Shown here in pieces: positions 24,556 to 35,809 of a stretch of 64,000 nucleotides of DNA. How positions within the stretch are numbered: position 1 is the first letter of the stretch; every line of letters starts with the position of its first letter. The notes under the pieces are model-generated. The model searched no databases. It saw only the letters and a list, made by a program, of their open reading frames with translations, and was not told the origin of the DNA. Origin of the DNA: Xanthostigma xanthostigma (lineage: Eukaryota; Arthropoda; Insecta; Raphidioptera; Raphidiidae); contig OY754468.1 in assembly GCA_963575645.1 (NCBI GenBank), forward strand, positions 50,231,665 through 50,295,664, read 5' to 3'. The position numbers and the translations under genes were made by a program.

Positions 24556-24832
24556 AATATACTTTCGGCAGAAAGTCTTAACATTTGCGCATTGGTTGGA
24601 TTACACGCACTGACGCGGGAAGGACGTACGTTCGTGCGACAGTAAAGAAAAAATATAACCTAGATATCAACTGTTGTTTAGATTACGTTTCCATAGCAAC
24701 CCTATTACATTTTAGTCGCGAACAGTTGTCGTTCGTGTTTTTACGTATAGCCTCAAAGCTGCTTGCCTATGGAATTTATCTGTGTTTTTATGTAATTAAT
24801 AGGTAACGAATTAATTACTGCATTTAGTAAGC

Positions 24833-24984
24833 GTAGGGGAGGACGGGGTCAATTGTAACACGGGCCAATTGTAACAGTGACATCAATGCAGTAGAATCAT
24901 TTTCTAATTTTGTTTGTAGATGTCACTAAAATAGTCACGCTGTTACAATTAACCCGTGTTACAATTTACCCTGTCCTCCCCTAC
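24833..24984. mobile_element. 152-bp foldback MITE with GTAGGGGAGGACGGGGTC ends
   Basis: Arms of about 50 bp start GTAGGGGAGGACGGGGTCAA and contain two 'CAATTGTAACA' blocks. The right arm is the close complement ending CCTGTCCTCCCCTAC. Confidence 0.85.
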
Positions 24985-25002
24985 TTATGACCGAGGTATG
25001 AA

Positions 25003-25094
25003 GAAATATAGTATGCACTACACTGATCGAAAGTTTGATATTCTTGCGCGCAATGCAAGATATCAAACTTTCGGCCCTTATGCTATATTTCGTA
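25003..25094. mobile_element. Short ~90-bp foldback
   Basis: CGAAAGTTTGATATTCTTGC (25028-25047) pairs with GCAAGATATCAAACTTTCG (25055-25073). The pairing continues outward through GAAATATAG...ATGC with a mismatched segment. Confidence 0.65.
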
Positions 25095-25704
25095 TTTAGC
25101 GCTGAAGCATTTGAGTGAACTCGTCGATCTCACGATAATATTCATAGATCTATATATTTTAAGCATATTAGAGGAGTGTGAAATTTGGCATAGTTAAAGT
25201 CCATATGCAGAAAGAGTGGAAAAAGATAAAATATGCTACAAATACACTAAATGAAATTAAATAAAACATACGTTCGCACACTGTAAAAAAAATAGCTGAA
25301 TAAATGCGTATGAATTACGGTCGAATTTCGATCACAAACCGGGCCGCTATTATAGTTCACCGCTATCTATATAAGCTCGATGGTTGGTTGTTTTTTTTTT
25401 TGTCGAATTTCGGCAATGTTCCGCGAAGCGATCGTGATGGAATTTCCGCAATAAAAAACGACGTAGTCACAATACCTACCGTAAGCTAGTGCAAGCACCC
25501 TTTTACCTGATGATGGGTTAGAACTTAGAATGTTAAAGATAGTAGACAAAGTCACAAAACAGGGGCACTAGTGTCATTGGCCTTACTGTACAAAAATCTG
25601 CGGTCACAAGGCCAAACAGTTTATAGCGCATTTAAGCAATACCTTTCATCTTTTAACATATAAATTTTTGATATATGCTCCACAATGAATCAATGCTGGA
25701 ACAA

Positions 25705-25988
25705 TATAGTACGCGCCACGAAAAGGCTCGGAAGTTAGATGCGAATGCAGGCTTGCGCTTGTACAGTCTGTTGAAAAACTACAAACTCGCAACTCAACAA
25801 AACTAACATAGCAATAATAACTTGATAATAGCGTACTCGACTGTACTTTAAAGCAGGAAAGCGACAACGAGCGATCACGTTCCGTGCAGGTAGCTGGTGG
25901 GAGTATGAACGGCTCTAAAATGTGCCTTTGCGACGCTGTTTGTGACTAACTTCCGAACCTTTTAGATCCGTGGCACGTATTATACTCT
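25705..25988. mobile_element. MITE family 'ACGCGCCACG', copy 1
   Basis: Ends TATAGTACGCGCCACG..GGCTCGGAAGTTAG and CTAACTTCCGAACCTTTTAG..ATTATA are inverted repeats. Copy 2 is at 45232-45559. A 73-codon minus frame starting MSLSCFKVQSSTLLSS appears in both copies only because the DNA is shared. Confidence 0.85.
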
Positions 25989-25993
25989 ATATT

Positions 25994-26598
25994 TCTATAC
26001 TAATATTATAAAGAGATGAAGTTTGTAAGTTTGCGGATGTAGGAGGTAATCGCCGAAACTACTCATCCGATTTCAATTTTTTTTTACCAATATTTAAAAT
26101 GGGTCTTCAGGATGGACATAGGCTATATATTATCGCGTTAAAATAAAAGCGCTTTTCGTGGACAACAATTTTACAACGTAAGTAACGGCGGAGAAGTCGG
26201 ACAGGGCTGCTAGCAGTGGTGTTGTGCAAATTTTTTTTTAACCGGAACGCTCCCAAATTTGACGACGGGGGACGGGGGGGGGGGGTGAAAAGAGGTAAAA
26301 AACTGGTCACTGAAATAAGATTAACATTTTTTTTTTCATTGTTTGGAATTTTTCTATTTGTTGGCACATTGTTACAAATTTTTTCAATTGTTATGTCGAT
26401 TTGAGAAAAAAACAAACAAATTACGTTAATAAAATCCTAAAGTAAGATTTACATTATTTTTTTCATTGTTTGGAATTCTCGTTATCAGAAATCATCTTCA
26501 GAAATCATCTTTAGTTCCGGAACGCGTTCCTGTCCAAAAAGGAAGTACCGGAACGACGTTCCGGCGCGTTCCGGCTCGACAACACCACTGGCTGCTAG
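25994..26598 (+). mobile_element. Lep1-like Helitron carrying a hAT-type MITE
   Basis: It starts TCTATACTAATATTATAAAG, the classic opening of a small lepidopteran Helitron group, and holds 'CGCCGAAACTACTCATCCGA' and CATAGGCTATATATTATCGC blocks. It ends GGGCTGCTAG followed by T. Insertion of a 377-bp element (26214-26590) duplicated the terminal GCTGCTAG. The base before the 5' TC is T, not the usual A, so the exact 5' boundary is less certain. Confidence 0.75.
26214..26590. mobile_element. hAT-type MITE (377 bp) in the Helitron 3' end
   Basis: Ends CAGTGGTGTTGTGCAA and ...TCGACAACACCACTG are inverted repeats. Both flanks are GCTGCTAG (26206-26213 and 26591-26598), a perfect 8-bp target duplication. 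The centre has a G-run near 26270-26285. Opposing frames of 62 and 102 codons lie across it and are not genes. Confidence 0.9.
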
Positions 26599-26599
26599 T

Positions 26600-27735
26600 T
26601 ATTAAAAAGAATGTTAAACTTTTTGAGAAATATAAGTAAAATGATGTCATAAAAATCATTTAGGCCGCGCGCAAGAAGTAGCAGTAATTGATTACTGGAA
26701 GATGCATTCGTTCACAATCTTGTAAAAAAAAATCTTACATAAGCCACTTTGCCGCGTGTCTGCATACGTATATTTATAATACGATACCACTACACATATA
26801 TAAATACGCGAAGAGCTATGTGCAATACACTTCTATAGAATCTAGACAGATAAATTAGCTTTCTACAACAATTTCACACATTTCTTTTTGTGTTGCGCGC
26901 AGTACCATTCGCTTGCTTTCATATAGCTTTCTTCATCGTTTACTTATATTATACTATTACAATATGCGTTGACCAGCGGCGGCGTTGGGATTTTTTTATT
27001 GAAAGGGTACTATTCGCAATAGGTCATATGCATGATTTTTTTTTATATTTTTAATAGATTATTTAGTCAACCATAATACGGAAAAAAATTGATAATCATT
27101 TAAAAATGTAATATTATCATAAGAAAAGAAAATATTAAAATTCACATTCAAAAATAGACAGTTTAAACAATCGGCCATGTTCACGGGCTTATGTGACGTC
27201 ATGATATACGATGCATGCCAACCTTGATGTCAAATTGTCAATGTTCTAAATGAAGTTTATTTGTTGTTTTCTCTAAATACTGACATAATCTTACTGTGAG
27301 ACGACATCGTCGTCATGGAAACTGTTGTTGATATATACTCTGACGTCACGATGCGTTTTGAGAATTCGAAAATAGCGCTTATTTTCTACATTTCTTTTTT
27401 ATTATTTGTATTTTTTTCAGTGATTAGATTAATAAAATAACCATTACTTTATGATCAAGAACTAAAATATATTTCGAAATAAAAATATTAACCAATTTGG
27501 AGTGTTATGCTATGACCTATTATCTCTTTCTCTTTCAAAAATATGAATTTTATATTCCGCCCGTTATATAAAAGTAGCGTTTCCATCCGTTTCTTCACCG
27601 GCCTAAAATGAATGAAATTAAGCAGCTGTTTTAGAGGTTAGGGCAAAAATTGTAGGTTATGTTTCTAACGCCGAATGTTATATTATGTTAAAAATCAGTG
27701 ACAGCGATTTTTAAATTACATGAGCGTTAATATTG
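26600..27735. other. No supported feature
   Basis: AT-rich sequence. A short segment at 27215-27250 (GCCAACCTTGATGTCAAATT) resembles the centre of the foldback at 29778-30185. No gene seen. Confidence 0.4.
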
Positions 27736-27746
27736 TAACAAAGCTT

Positions 27747-28003
27747 ACATTAACTCTCTTTCTCTTTTTTGTAATATTGTCAAAATTAGTTTTCCTTAGC
27801 TACGCTGGAAAAATGAAGGTTGTTATTATTTGAAAAAATTTAATTGGTTTCTAACTTTTATTGAGAAAACATCAGCTTAAGAATTGTTATTTATTCAACC
27901 AAAGCGTTTTATTTTTTTAAATAATAACAATCTTTATTTTTCCAGCGTAGCTAAGGAAAACTAATTTTGACAATATTACAAAAAAGAGAAAGAGAGTTAA
28001 TGT
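27747..28003. mobile_element. Foldback MITE with 10-bp target duplication
   Basis: ACATTAACTCTCTTTCTC...at the left and the complement ...GAGAAAGAGAGTTAATGT form arms of about 95 bp. Both sides carry AACAAAGCTT (27737-27746 and 28004-28013). A 9-11-bp duplication fits Mutator-like elements, but the family is inferred from this length only. Confidence 0.8.
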
Positions 28004-28647
28004 AACAAAGCTTCATCACGTACGAGAGACTTATAGTAGTTTTTGCACGTACCCCCTGATAAAGTAACCAATTTTCACATAATTTAAAAAAAAAATCACA
28101 AATCAATTTTGAGCAACTTCACTGAACGGTAGGCTGCGTTTGATTTTCATACTTTTACCATAGATAAACGTATTATACTTAGGAAGATTCGTAACCTAGT
28201 TAACCAAAATGAGACCACTTTTATATAGTAAACCTCTTACGTTTCATACCCCTGGCCCACAAACTGAATGTTGTTTTGTGCTTCCACCTACATTATGGTT
28301 AAACTAAAAGTTCAGATAATCTTAAAGCTACCTCTATACTGATCCTAATTACGCGCTCAATGGTTTATAAATTGTTAAAAACCATCAATGTTTTTTTTTA
28401 TGTTTGACGTAGGTATGTGATAATTTTAGTTTTCCGTGACGACAGTTCCGTTTGTTTCAAATCATAGAAACGCCACGTAAACAACGGCACTTAAATTTCT
28501 AAATAAATGTAAAAAACCAATATAATTCAAAATTTTTGAATTTTCAAATTTGATTTTGAATAGTCGTGGTAACGTTTTTTTTAGTATGTTTCACAGTTTA
28601 ATCAAAATCATGGATACAAATTCATTTTAATAATTTAAAAAAATTCA

Positions 28648-28773
28648 TTATTCGTCAAAGATCTTTTCAACTTTAAGACATATTAAAGGTAATCTGTAAA
28701 AACTTAATCCCGGTGAATTTCGTCTACAATTTTTACAGTTAACGTAACTGCACGAATTACTAACACAAGCCAT
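28648..28773 (-). pseudogene. THAP zinc-finger start of a P-like transposase
   Basis: The frame from Met at 28773 gives 41 residues: MACVSNSCSYVNCKNCRRNS followed by PGLSFYRLPLICLKVEKIFD and E, then a stop. C-S-Y-V-N-C matches the first zinc pair of THAP domains, and G-L-S-F-Y-R-L-P matches the conserved strand leading to the invariant proline. The Trp and the C-x2-H half are not present in this frame, so the domain is truncated. The frame also stays open upstream to 28860. In P-like elements this domain binds the transposon ends. It may be only the first exon, but no donor site was established. Confidence 0.5.
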
Positions 28774-29354
28774 TATTGAAAAATTCTCGGAAATGAAATA
28801 AGAAATAATTTTTTGACACAATTTATGAACGTACCGACAGAATTTTTTCAAATCATACATAAGGCTGTTTATATTTTAAAACCATGAATACGAATTTAAA
28901 AAAAAATAGTCGAACATTCTCTTTATTATATTTCTGGACTATAGATACCAAAAAAAATATCATCTCTGAAAAATCTTTAAAAAAAAATTCAACTGTCAGG
29001 CCGTTAAATAATTAATCATATATTTTTTCACCTACGGATTTTAACAAATTTATAACATGTAATACAGGTGCATTTTTTGTCCACTTTGGTTATGTATTCT
29101 ACACAATTGTGAATGACATATTATTTTGTAGCATCGAAGATCATGTCAATTATTTTATTATGGGAGAAGTAGTGTCGGTATAAGCATCTAATTAATTAAG
29201 ATAATAAAAATAATTTAAAATGAAATACATAATCTTATTTCTTGAATTTATATTTTTGTTCGGATTTTTTTGACTCAACATCAGAAAATGTCACCGCGGG
29301 ATATTGTACAATACAGTTGAATGACGGAAGAGGATCTTTGAAGAACAAATGTAA

Positions 29355-29570
29355 TTATGATGCTGGTCACTAGAGGACCAAATTGCCAGCACAATTCACT
29401 ACGGAAAACATAATATGTAGTTATGATGCTAGTCACCAGACGGCCGAACCGTTGTCAGCACAATTCACTACGGAAACTCTACATATTCTACACTCGCAGA
29501 TTAAAAAAATTTAGCTTATGATGCTCGTCAATAGGTGGCCACCTAGCGGCGAGCATCATAAGTGGTCTCA
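29355..29570 (+). repeat. Subterminal repeats of the P-like element
   Basis: Three diverged units begin TTATGATGCT at about 29355, 29414 and 29516. The first two share ...AGCACAATTCACTACGGAAA. The third is a hairpin, GATGCTCGTC...GGCGAGCATC. Confidence 0.65.
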
Positions 29571-29777
29571 TTTTGGTTAACTAGGATACTTATCTTCCTA
29601 AGTAGTAAGTATAATACGTTTATCTATGCTTTTACTATGAAACTATTACGTTTCGCATGTCTTTTGTTTTACATAACACACTAATGTGAAGTTGGTACTT
29701 TTATACTATCGCTGTACTGGTACAGACCATAGATATCGGATGCCTATCCTTGAACATTGTGCGGAATGGTTCCAATT

Positions 29778-30185
29778 AGAAGCCATATGGAAGCCATTTT
29801 GTACGTGGAAAACGCCGTAAAAAGTGCGCGGGATTCAAAAAGATTAAACATTCTATAATATGATGTTAATGGAAAAACAAAAAAACTCGCAGTAAACAGT
29901 GATATTTCGCTCCAAAACCTATTTTTATATTGAAACGTTTCAAAAATTACAAAACTGAGCATAATATAAAAGCTTAGAACATTTTACATTGTCAGATTGG
30001 CATCAATGCTTGTCAACCTTGATGCCAAATTGACAATGTAAAATGTTCTAAGCTTTTATATTATGCTCAGTTTTGTAATTTTTGAAGCTCTTCAGTATAA
30101 AAATAGGTTTTGGAGCGAAATATCACTAATACTGTGAGTTTTGTCGTTTTTCTCAAAAAAATCATATTATAAAAAAATGGCTTCT
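29778..30185. mobile_element. ~410-bp foldback element
   Basis: AGAAGCCAT at 29778 pairs with ATGGCTTCT at 30177-30185. The arms hold 'GATATTTCGCTCCAAAACCT' and 'GAGCATAATATAAAAGCTTA' in both orientations. The centre is TTGGCATCAATGCTTGTCAA with its complement-like CCTTGATGCCAA. The outer third of the left arm is more diverged. Confidence 0.8.
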
Positions 30186-30189
30186 AAAA

Positions 30190-33100
30190 GGTACAGGAGG
30201 CGCTAGTGTATCCGCAATCTATTAAATATATATACTTATATCAATAGTACAGACATGAAAAGAGGTTGTTTTATAGGGGGTCGTGCAGAAAATCGCTTTA
30301 AAATGTCGTTTTGAAGAGAGTGCGGCTGTCACTGGCTCCAAAGCTTACACATCACTGTAATCATGAGGACCGGCAGTACTGCATAAGTATTCAACAGTAC
30401 TTTCTCCATCTTGCAATCGGCAATATCACGCCGATTACACCAGATACTGTGCTGTTTTATTGTGTACGTTATGTACACAGTATATAAAATGCGATTGCAA
30501 CTATTTCTTCATTAAGCGGCCCTTTAAGACACACATTTTGCAAAGTTTATGTGAGAATGTATACCTTCACTTTGAACAAAATTTATTGCCACTAATGATC
30601 AAATTCGTGTATATTCTATTATCGTATACGTCGTCTAGAAATAATTATTATTTGTTTGCGTTATCGAGCGTCTGTAATCTGCTCGCCTCGTCCTTATAAG
30701 AGGAATCTCTCATAGGTGACCAACTACACCCTTAGATCAAAAATGTGTTAGGAAGTTTGTAATAAAGTTTTAAGGCGTTTTCAAAAGTATTATGTTGGGT
30801 TAAGAACGATGTTATTAATAATGCGTTTAACGTCCGTTTCTCGACTTTATGTCATAACAGACGCCATTCGCACCGTTACTATTTTCCATCTATCACACTT
30901 CCCGTTATTTTCTACATTTTTTCAACTTCAACTAATTAATAGCAATTTGCGAATGAACTAATTTTAGGATAAGAATGAAGTAGGGAAATTTTGAGCTAAG
31001 GAACCATCTTGATATTTATCTGGAATTATTGAGGGAAACCATGGAAAACCTCAACAAGATGGCCGTTTCTCGGCGAGAGGCAGCATGAATAAATATAATT
31101 TTGGCTTTTATCGTCGAAGAAATATTTTTGGTACGGTTTCTTATTAATTTGACACCAAATATCTTTCACCTGGAACCAATTAAAAGCATCCATTAACAGA
31201 ATAATATAAATTATTAATAAATCTGCAGAGTTCTGAAACAGAAAGGTAAAAGTTTTGTTTTTTTCATCAAGAACAAAACCGAACTTCCGTGGATAATTCA
31301 AGTAAGTTCTGCACTGTTTCCGCAAATTGATTGTTTTATAAAATGAATAATGTATATAATAATAGCAAACAAAATATTAATATTTCACCTTAGCTGCAGT
31401 GGCATTTCTTTTCTGCATGTCTGCCAACTGTGCGAGTTCAATCACTCTTCAATCAACGGTCAATGTTCTATTCCGGTTTGTCTATTAATGTGGTACGCTT
31501 GCGAAAAAGTCTAAAACGAAAATTTACAAGATGTTCTTAAATTATTCACGTTTGGAAAAATAGATTTTTATGTTTTACTTCAATTCCCTTGTCTATAGTA
31601 CAATTGAGAGATCATTTTCCCATTTTGCCATGAAAAAATCAATTTTTTTGACGAAAATCATAATCTCTCCAATAAGCGCAAATAAAACGTCTATATCTTT
31701 TCAGGTTTACAAGTTGTATGATCACAAAAAAACCTTTGAATGATCATTGATCGTGCCATAACTAAAAGAGACACGTTACAACTTCTAAACCAGAAAAGAC
31801 ACAGACGCTTGCTTGTGCTGATTGGAATCAGCGTAATTTTCAATTTATTTTTTTGCTCTCTAAAACGCAATATGTCTCGATTTATTGCATTTCTTGTGTT
31901 GTTATTGTCATTCAAATATTACAAAATAGTGTCTACCCGCTAAAGTTTCCATCATTCTTCAAGATGGAATTCATTGAATACACGAAAGATTATTAAGGTT
32001 CAGTCTGTATTGAAATGTAGAAAGTATCACGTATTGGCAAGATGACTCGAGATTGTGCTGTATATAGTATACTTATGTAAGTTGCATTTTCTCTGCCTTT
32101 TCTTTTGCTATAGCAGCAACCACATGCTAATTCACCACGACCGATCTGCATCAAACAAAAAAAAAAAACCCTGTGAATTATTCAGAACGACGCGTTATTG
32201 ACACTGAACTAATGCTATTGGAACACGAAATGTTGAAGCGTACAGTGTTCCGCTAGCATGCTTACAGCATAATTGCTCTTCTGCGATACAATGTCTTTTG
32301 ACAAAAACCAACTACCGTTCCATGACTACTTTTCCATTATACTGAGATGCAAAAATGTGGGTCCATTTAAATATTAAGCACATACCCTATCTGACTTTAG
32401 CTAAACATTTTTTTTTAAATTTTTAAATAAATAAGTGGGCTGTGCAATAATTCGCGATTATTAAATTAATAGCTAATGGATAATACAGTGACCCAAAGGC
32501 ATTATCGTATCGAAATGTTATCGTTTTTATCACAAATTTACATTATAATGCGGATTTCTGTCGTCATTAACTAGAATTTCAATTTCGAAAGGTTATAAGG
32601 GTAAATACTTTACATGTTGAAAAATATTTATTTTTAAGTATGGTTCCATTCGGCATCGTCGTAGTTTTTTTTTAATAATTACTGTAAGCAATTTTAATAT
32701 ATTATGAATTTTTTGAGGTTCTTAAAGTAATTTCGAGCTGTCATAATTGAAGTTCTAAAACTATACCTAGTTCCATCCATTTTTTTTAAGTTTGTATAGG
32801 AAAAAAACGTTTGTTTTCATATTATAAAGAAACGTACAATATGATTATTGAAGAACTAATTACGATTGTGAAATTTTGTATATTATTTTTACCTTTAAAA
32901 TACGTTATTGATCGTTTGATGACTTGAACTAATTTGATGTCCATGAAAAATGGTAGGATGGACGCATCATATATACGAAGAATAAAATGAATGGTTTATA
33001 TAACATATATATAACAGTTAACTAAGTCACGGTATCCGCGTTGCAATTGCGGTTTTTTTTTCAAATACTCAGATCAATAACACCACATGACCGATCTGCG

Positions 33101-33420
33101 GGAACGTTTTTTTTCCACATTTTTGCATTGTTGGCAAGCCCTGATTCAGAATCACTTAGTTTACTACCCATAATATTATTTTTGTGTTGAATACGGCACA
33201 CGAGGAATTATAAAAACAGAAACAACAGAACGGATGTTCCTTCTGATACTTAAGAAAACATAAATGGGTAGGAGGTATCGCCAAAATAACAACCGAAGAG
33301 TTACAATTCTTTATATTTTTTCTCCTGATACTCAGCAGGAAAACATAAATGCGCAGGTCTAAAGGAGGTGATAAATTAACATCCGAAAAGCATATACTTT
33401 AACCTGGGTGTTACAATCAG
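30190..33420. other. No supported gene; AT-rich
   Basis: Several 67-99-codon frames (30460-30699, 31026-31325, 31691-31943) show no recognisable domain and skewed composition. A diverged fragment of the 12534-13018 repeat lies near 31760-31850. Confidence 0.4.
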
Positions 33421-33422
33421 GT

Positions 33423-33730
33423 AACAGGACAACATCTACATTAAGAGGCATTTCTAAACTTTTGACGATATAAATAACAGATCCTAGATGAAGAGGTATT
33501 TATAAACTTTTGACGTTATGATAACAGGACAACATCAAGGTAAAGAGGTATTTCTAAACTTTTGACGATATAATTAACAGGGCAACATCAAGATTAAGAG
33601 GTATTTCTAAACTTTTGACGATATAATTGACAACATCAGGATTAAGGAAGTACATATTTCTAAACTTTCGACGATATAATAACAGGACAACATCTAGATT
33701 AAGAGGTGTTTCTGAACTTTTGACGGTATA
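33423..33730 (+). repeat. Minisatellite, six ~52-bp units
   Basis: Units share ACAGGACAACATC..ATTAAGAGG and ATTTCTAAACTTTTGACGAT, with 45-60-bp spacing and moderate divergence. The minus-strand 88-codon frame at 33554-33820 is the translated repeat. Confidence 0.9.
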
Positions 33731-34064
33731 GTGTGTGTAGAATGAATTGAACCCACGACCGAAATAACACTGACTACTTGCAGTTGAATTTAGTTCGCAC
33801 CGACCGGCGACGAATGCCAAAGGTTAGTGAACTACCGGCATGCATATCCGTCTTCGCTATGCACTGCCGTGCTTTATCGTCATCAAATCGACCTCAATTG
33901 TTTCTTTTCGCAGTAAACTAGAATCGGCTGTTTACTGATTTGATCAGCTATCCTGTTATAATTACTGTATAGGCCTCGATTGTTAAAAGCATAAACTTGC
34001 AGACATTCCGACGCCTGCTTAGAGAAAAAGGCATTTAAAGGATTCTGGTGGAATATTCTTGTTT

Positions 34065-34760
34065 AACATTTTGCTCGAGTGTTTTTTGACGTGATAACGT
34101 CTTATAAATTGATGAATCACCAATCTTATAAATTGATAAAACACCGGCTGCATGCACGAAAAAGTGTAACGTTCCTAAAATCCTAACGTTCGTAACGCGT
34201 AACGCGTAACGTTCCGCCTGACCCTGTGCGTGCTTTTTGCTAATTTCTCGCTCAATTTAAATCAGATCGGTTTGAAACCAGTCTTAAACGAAAGAGGAGA
34301 ACATTTTACATAGATTTCGTATAACAGAATTTGCCTAAACAGTTTTTTTATACAAATTTATATAGAAAAATAGCTGTATAAATGCAATGTTGTCTAATGC
34401 ATAGCGCGACGCGGTCGGTCGTCTTTGTTTGCCGTACATGGAAATTAGAAGATAACGTATGTCTTGTCTTAACATGAAAACGGCTGCATTTCTAATGTTT
34501 AATTCAATTTTTTGACATTAGTATTTTGTGAAATGCAACGCCTTCTAAGTTAAGTATTGGAATAACTAATTATTATTAGAACATAATACTTTGACAGTTG
34601 CAAACGTCACTTTTGACATTTCTTATCATTCCGACACCAAGGATAAGCGGATTGAAACCAAATTTTGGGAGGTTTAGGTTATGTATTACGGAATACGTTA
34701 TCACGTAAAACTATCGTCCGTAAACCGACTTTACAGACAACCAATTTTTTTAATTTTTTT
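34065..34760 (+). mobile_element. Dispersed element Y, long copy
   Basis: It starts near 'TTTGACGTGATAACGTCTTA', includes AAGTGTAACGTTCC and a run of three CGTAACG blocks, and ends near CGTCCGTAAACCGAC and 'ACAGACAACCAATTTTTTT'. The same blocks occur in reverse at 57107-57316 with about 450 bp less interior. The family is not recognised. Confidence 0.65.
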
Positions 34761-35238
34761 TTTAAACGTTTCGGCAAATATACGGTCTTTTTCAAAATTA
34801 AATCGTATAGTTCGAAACCGTGTTGTTAAATGCTCAATTCGGCATAAAAATATTACTCATCCAAAACGTTCCCTCAGTAAATTGGCCAACGGATAACGCG
34901 TTTTTAAAATTTTTGGCGACGCCACTGATCTTGGAAATAACATTAATAGAAAAAAAAATAAAGATAATGTATCTATTGTAATAGGTTCGGTAGAACTAGA
35001 CAAGGACTCATAAAGTCATTATTACACCCACAGGTTGTATGTCTAAATAATATGGTTGTAATGTAACATGTACATTATAATTACATAACTGCAGTCGCGT
35101 AAGTTATGCGAATAAATACCGTATAAACAATAATAATGTTAGTAAAATGTTACACCGAGACTTACTTATAAATGTTTGCAACATTATGTGGATTTATTTA
35201 TTGTATGCCAGACACTATTATTGATACAATACAGCTGT

Positions 35239-35806
35239 GAAATATGCTGTTACCCTGTTACAAGCAGAGCTGTGAAATCTGGACTCAAAAAGACCCTGTA
35301 CGATTTAAGACTTCTTCCGTTGCGTCAGACCGCTTATTTTGAAATTTGTGCTGACAAAACTACACATAACCTTAAAAAATATTGACAGCTCATCAAGAAA
35401 TATATGCTAGTGAAGCTTCCCTCGGATGTTTGTATGCCAGACATGAAATATCCTGCTACCCTGGTACAAGCTGAGCTGTGAAATCTGGACTCAAAAAGAC
35501 CTGTACGATTTAAGACTTCTTCCGTTGCGTCAGACCGCTTATTTCGAAATTTGTGCATTCGAGGGCTCTGACAACTACACATAACCCTAAAAAATATTGA
35601 CAGCTCATCAAGAAATATATGTTAGTGAAGCTTCCCTCGGATGTTTGTATGCCAGACATGAAATATGCTGCTACCCTGGTACAAGCAGAGCTGTGAAATC
35701 TGGGTTCAAAAGAACTGTACGATTTAGACACATTTCTACCGTTGTGTCAGACCGATTATTGACAGCTACATAACCCCAAAAAATATTGATAGCTCATCAA
35801 GGACAT
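35239..35806 (+). repeat. Three tandem ~210-bp units
   Basis: Units start GAAATATGCTGTTACC, GAAATATCCTGCTACC and GAAATATGCTGCTACC at about 35239, 35445 and 35660. Each contains 'GAGCTGTGAAATCTGG', 'CTTCCGTTGCGTCAGACCG' and 'ATATTGACAGCTCATCAAG'. The third unit is shorter and more diverged. Minus frames at 35334-35731 share peptides only because of the repeat. Confidence 0.9.
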
Positions 35807-35809
35807 TTT

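Larger units (their letters stand above)
28148..29639. mobile_element. 1.5-kb inverted-repeat transposon with THAP fragment (P-like)
   Basis: Ends CATACTTTTACCATAGATAA and the near complement finishing ...CTTTTACTATG share about 85 bp, including AACCAAAATGAGACCACTT. A THAP-type zinc-finger start is encoded on the minus strand (28648-28773). Three subterminal repeats with 'TATGATGCT' and 'GCACAATTCACTACGG' lie at 29355-29570. THAP plus CA-starting ends suggests a P-element-like deletion derivative. No matching 8-bp flanks were found. Confidence 0.6.

Noticed and set aside
26216-26415. Opposing 62- and 102-codon frames
   Set aside because: Both lie across a hAT-type MITE with a G-run and are not conserved coding sequence.
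33423-35806. CRISPR-like arrays (33.4 kb and 35.2 kb tandem repeats)
   Set aside because: The repeats are diverged, head-to-tail and lack unique spacers; the genome is animal.
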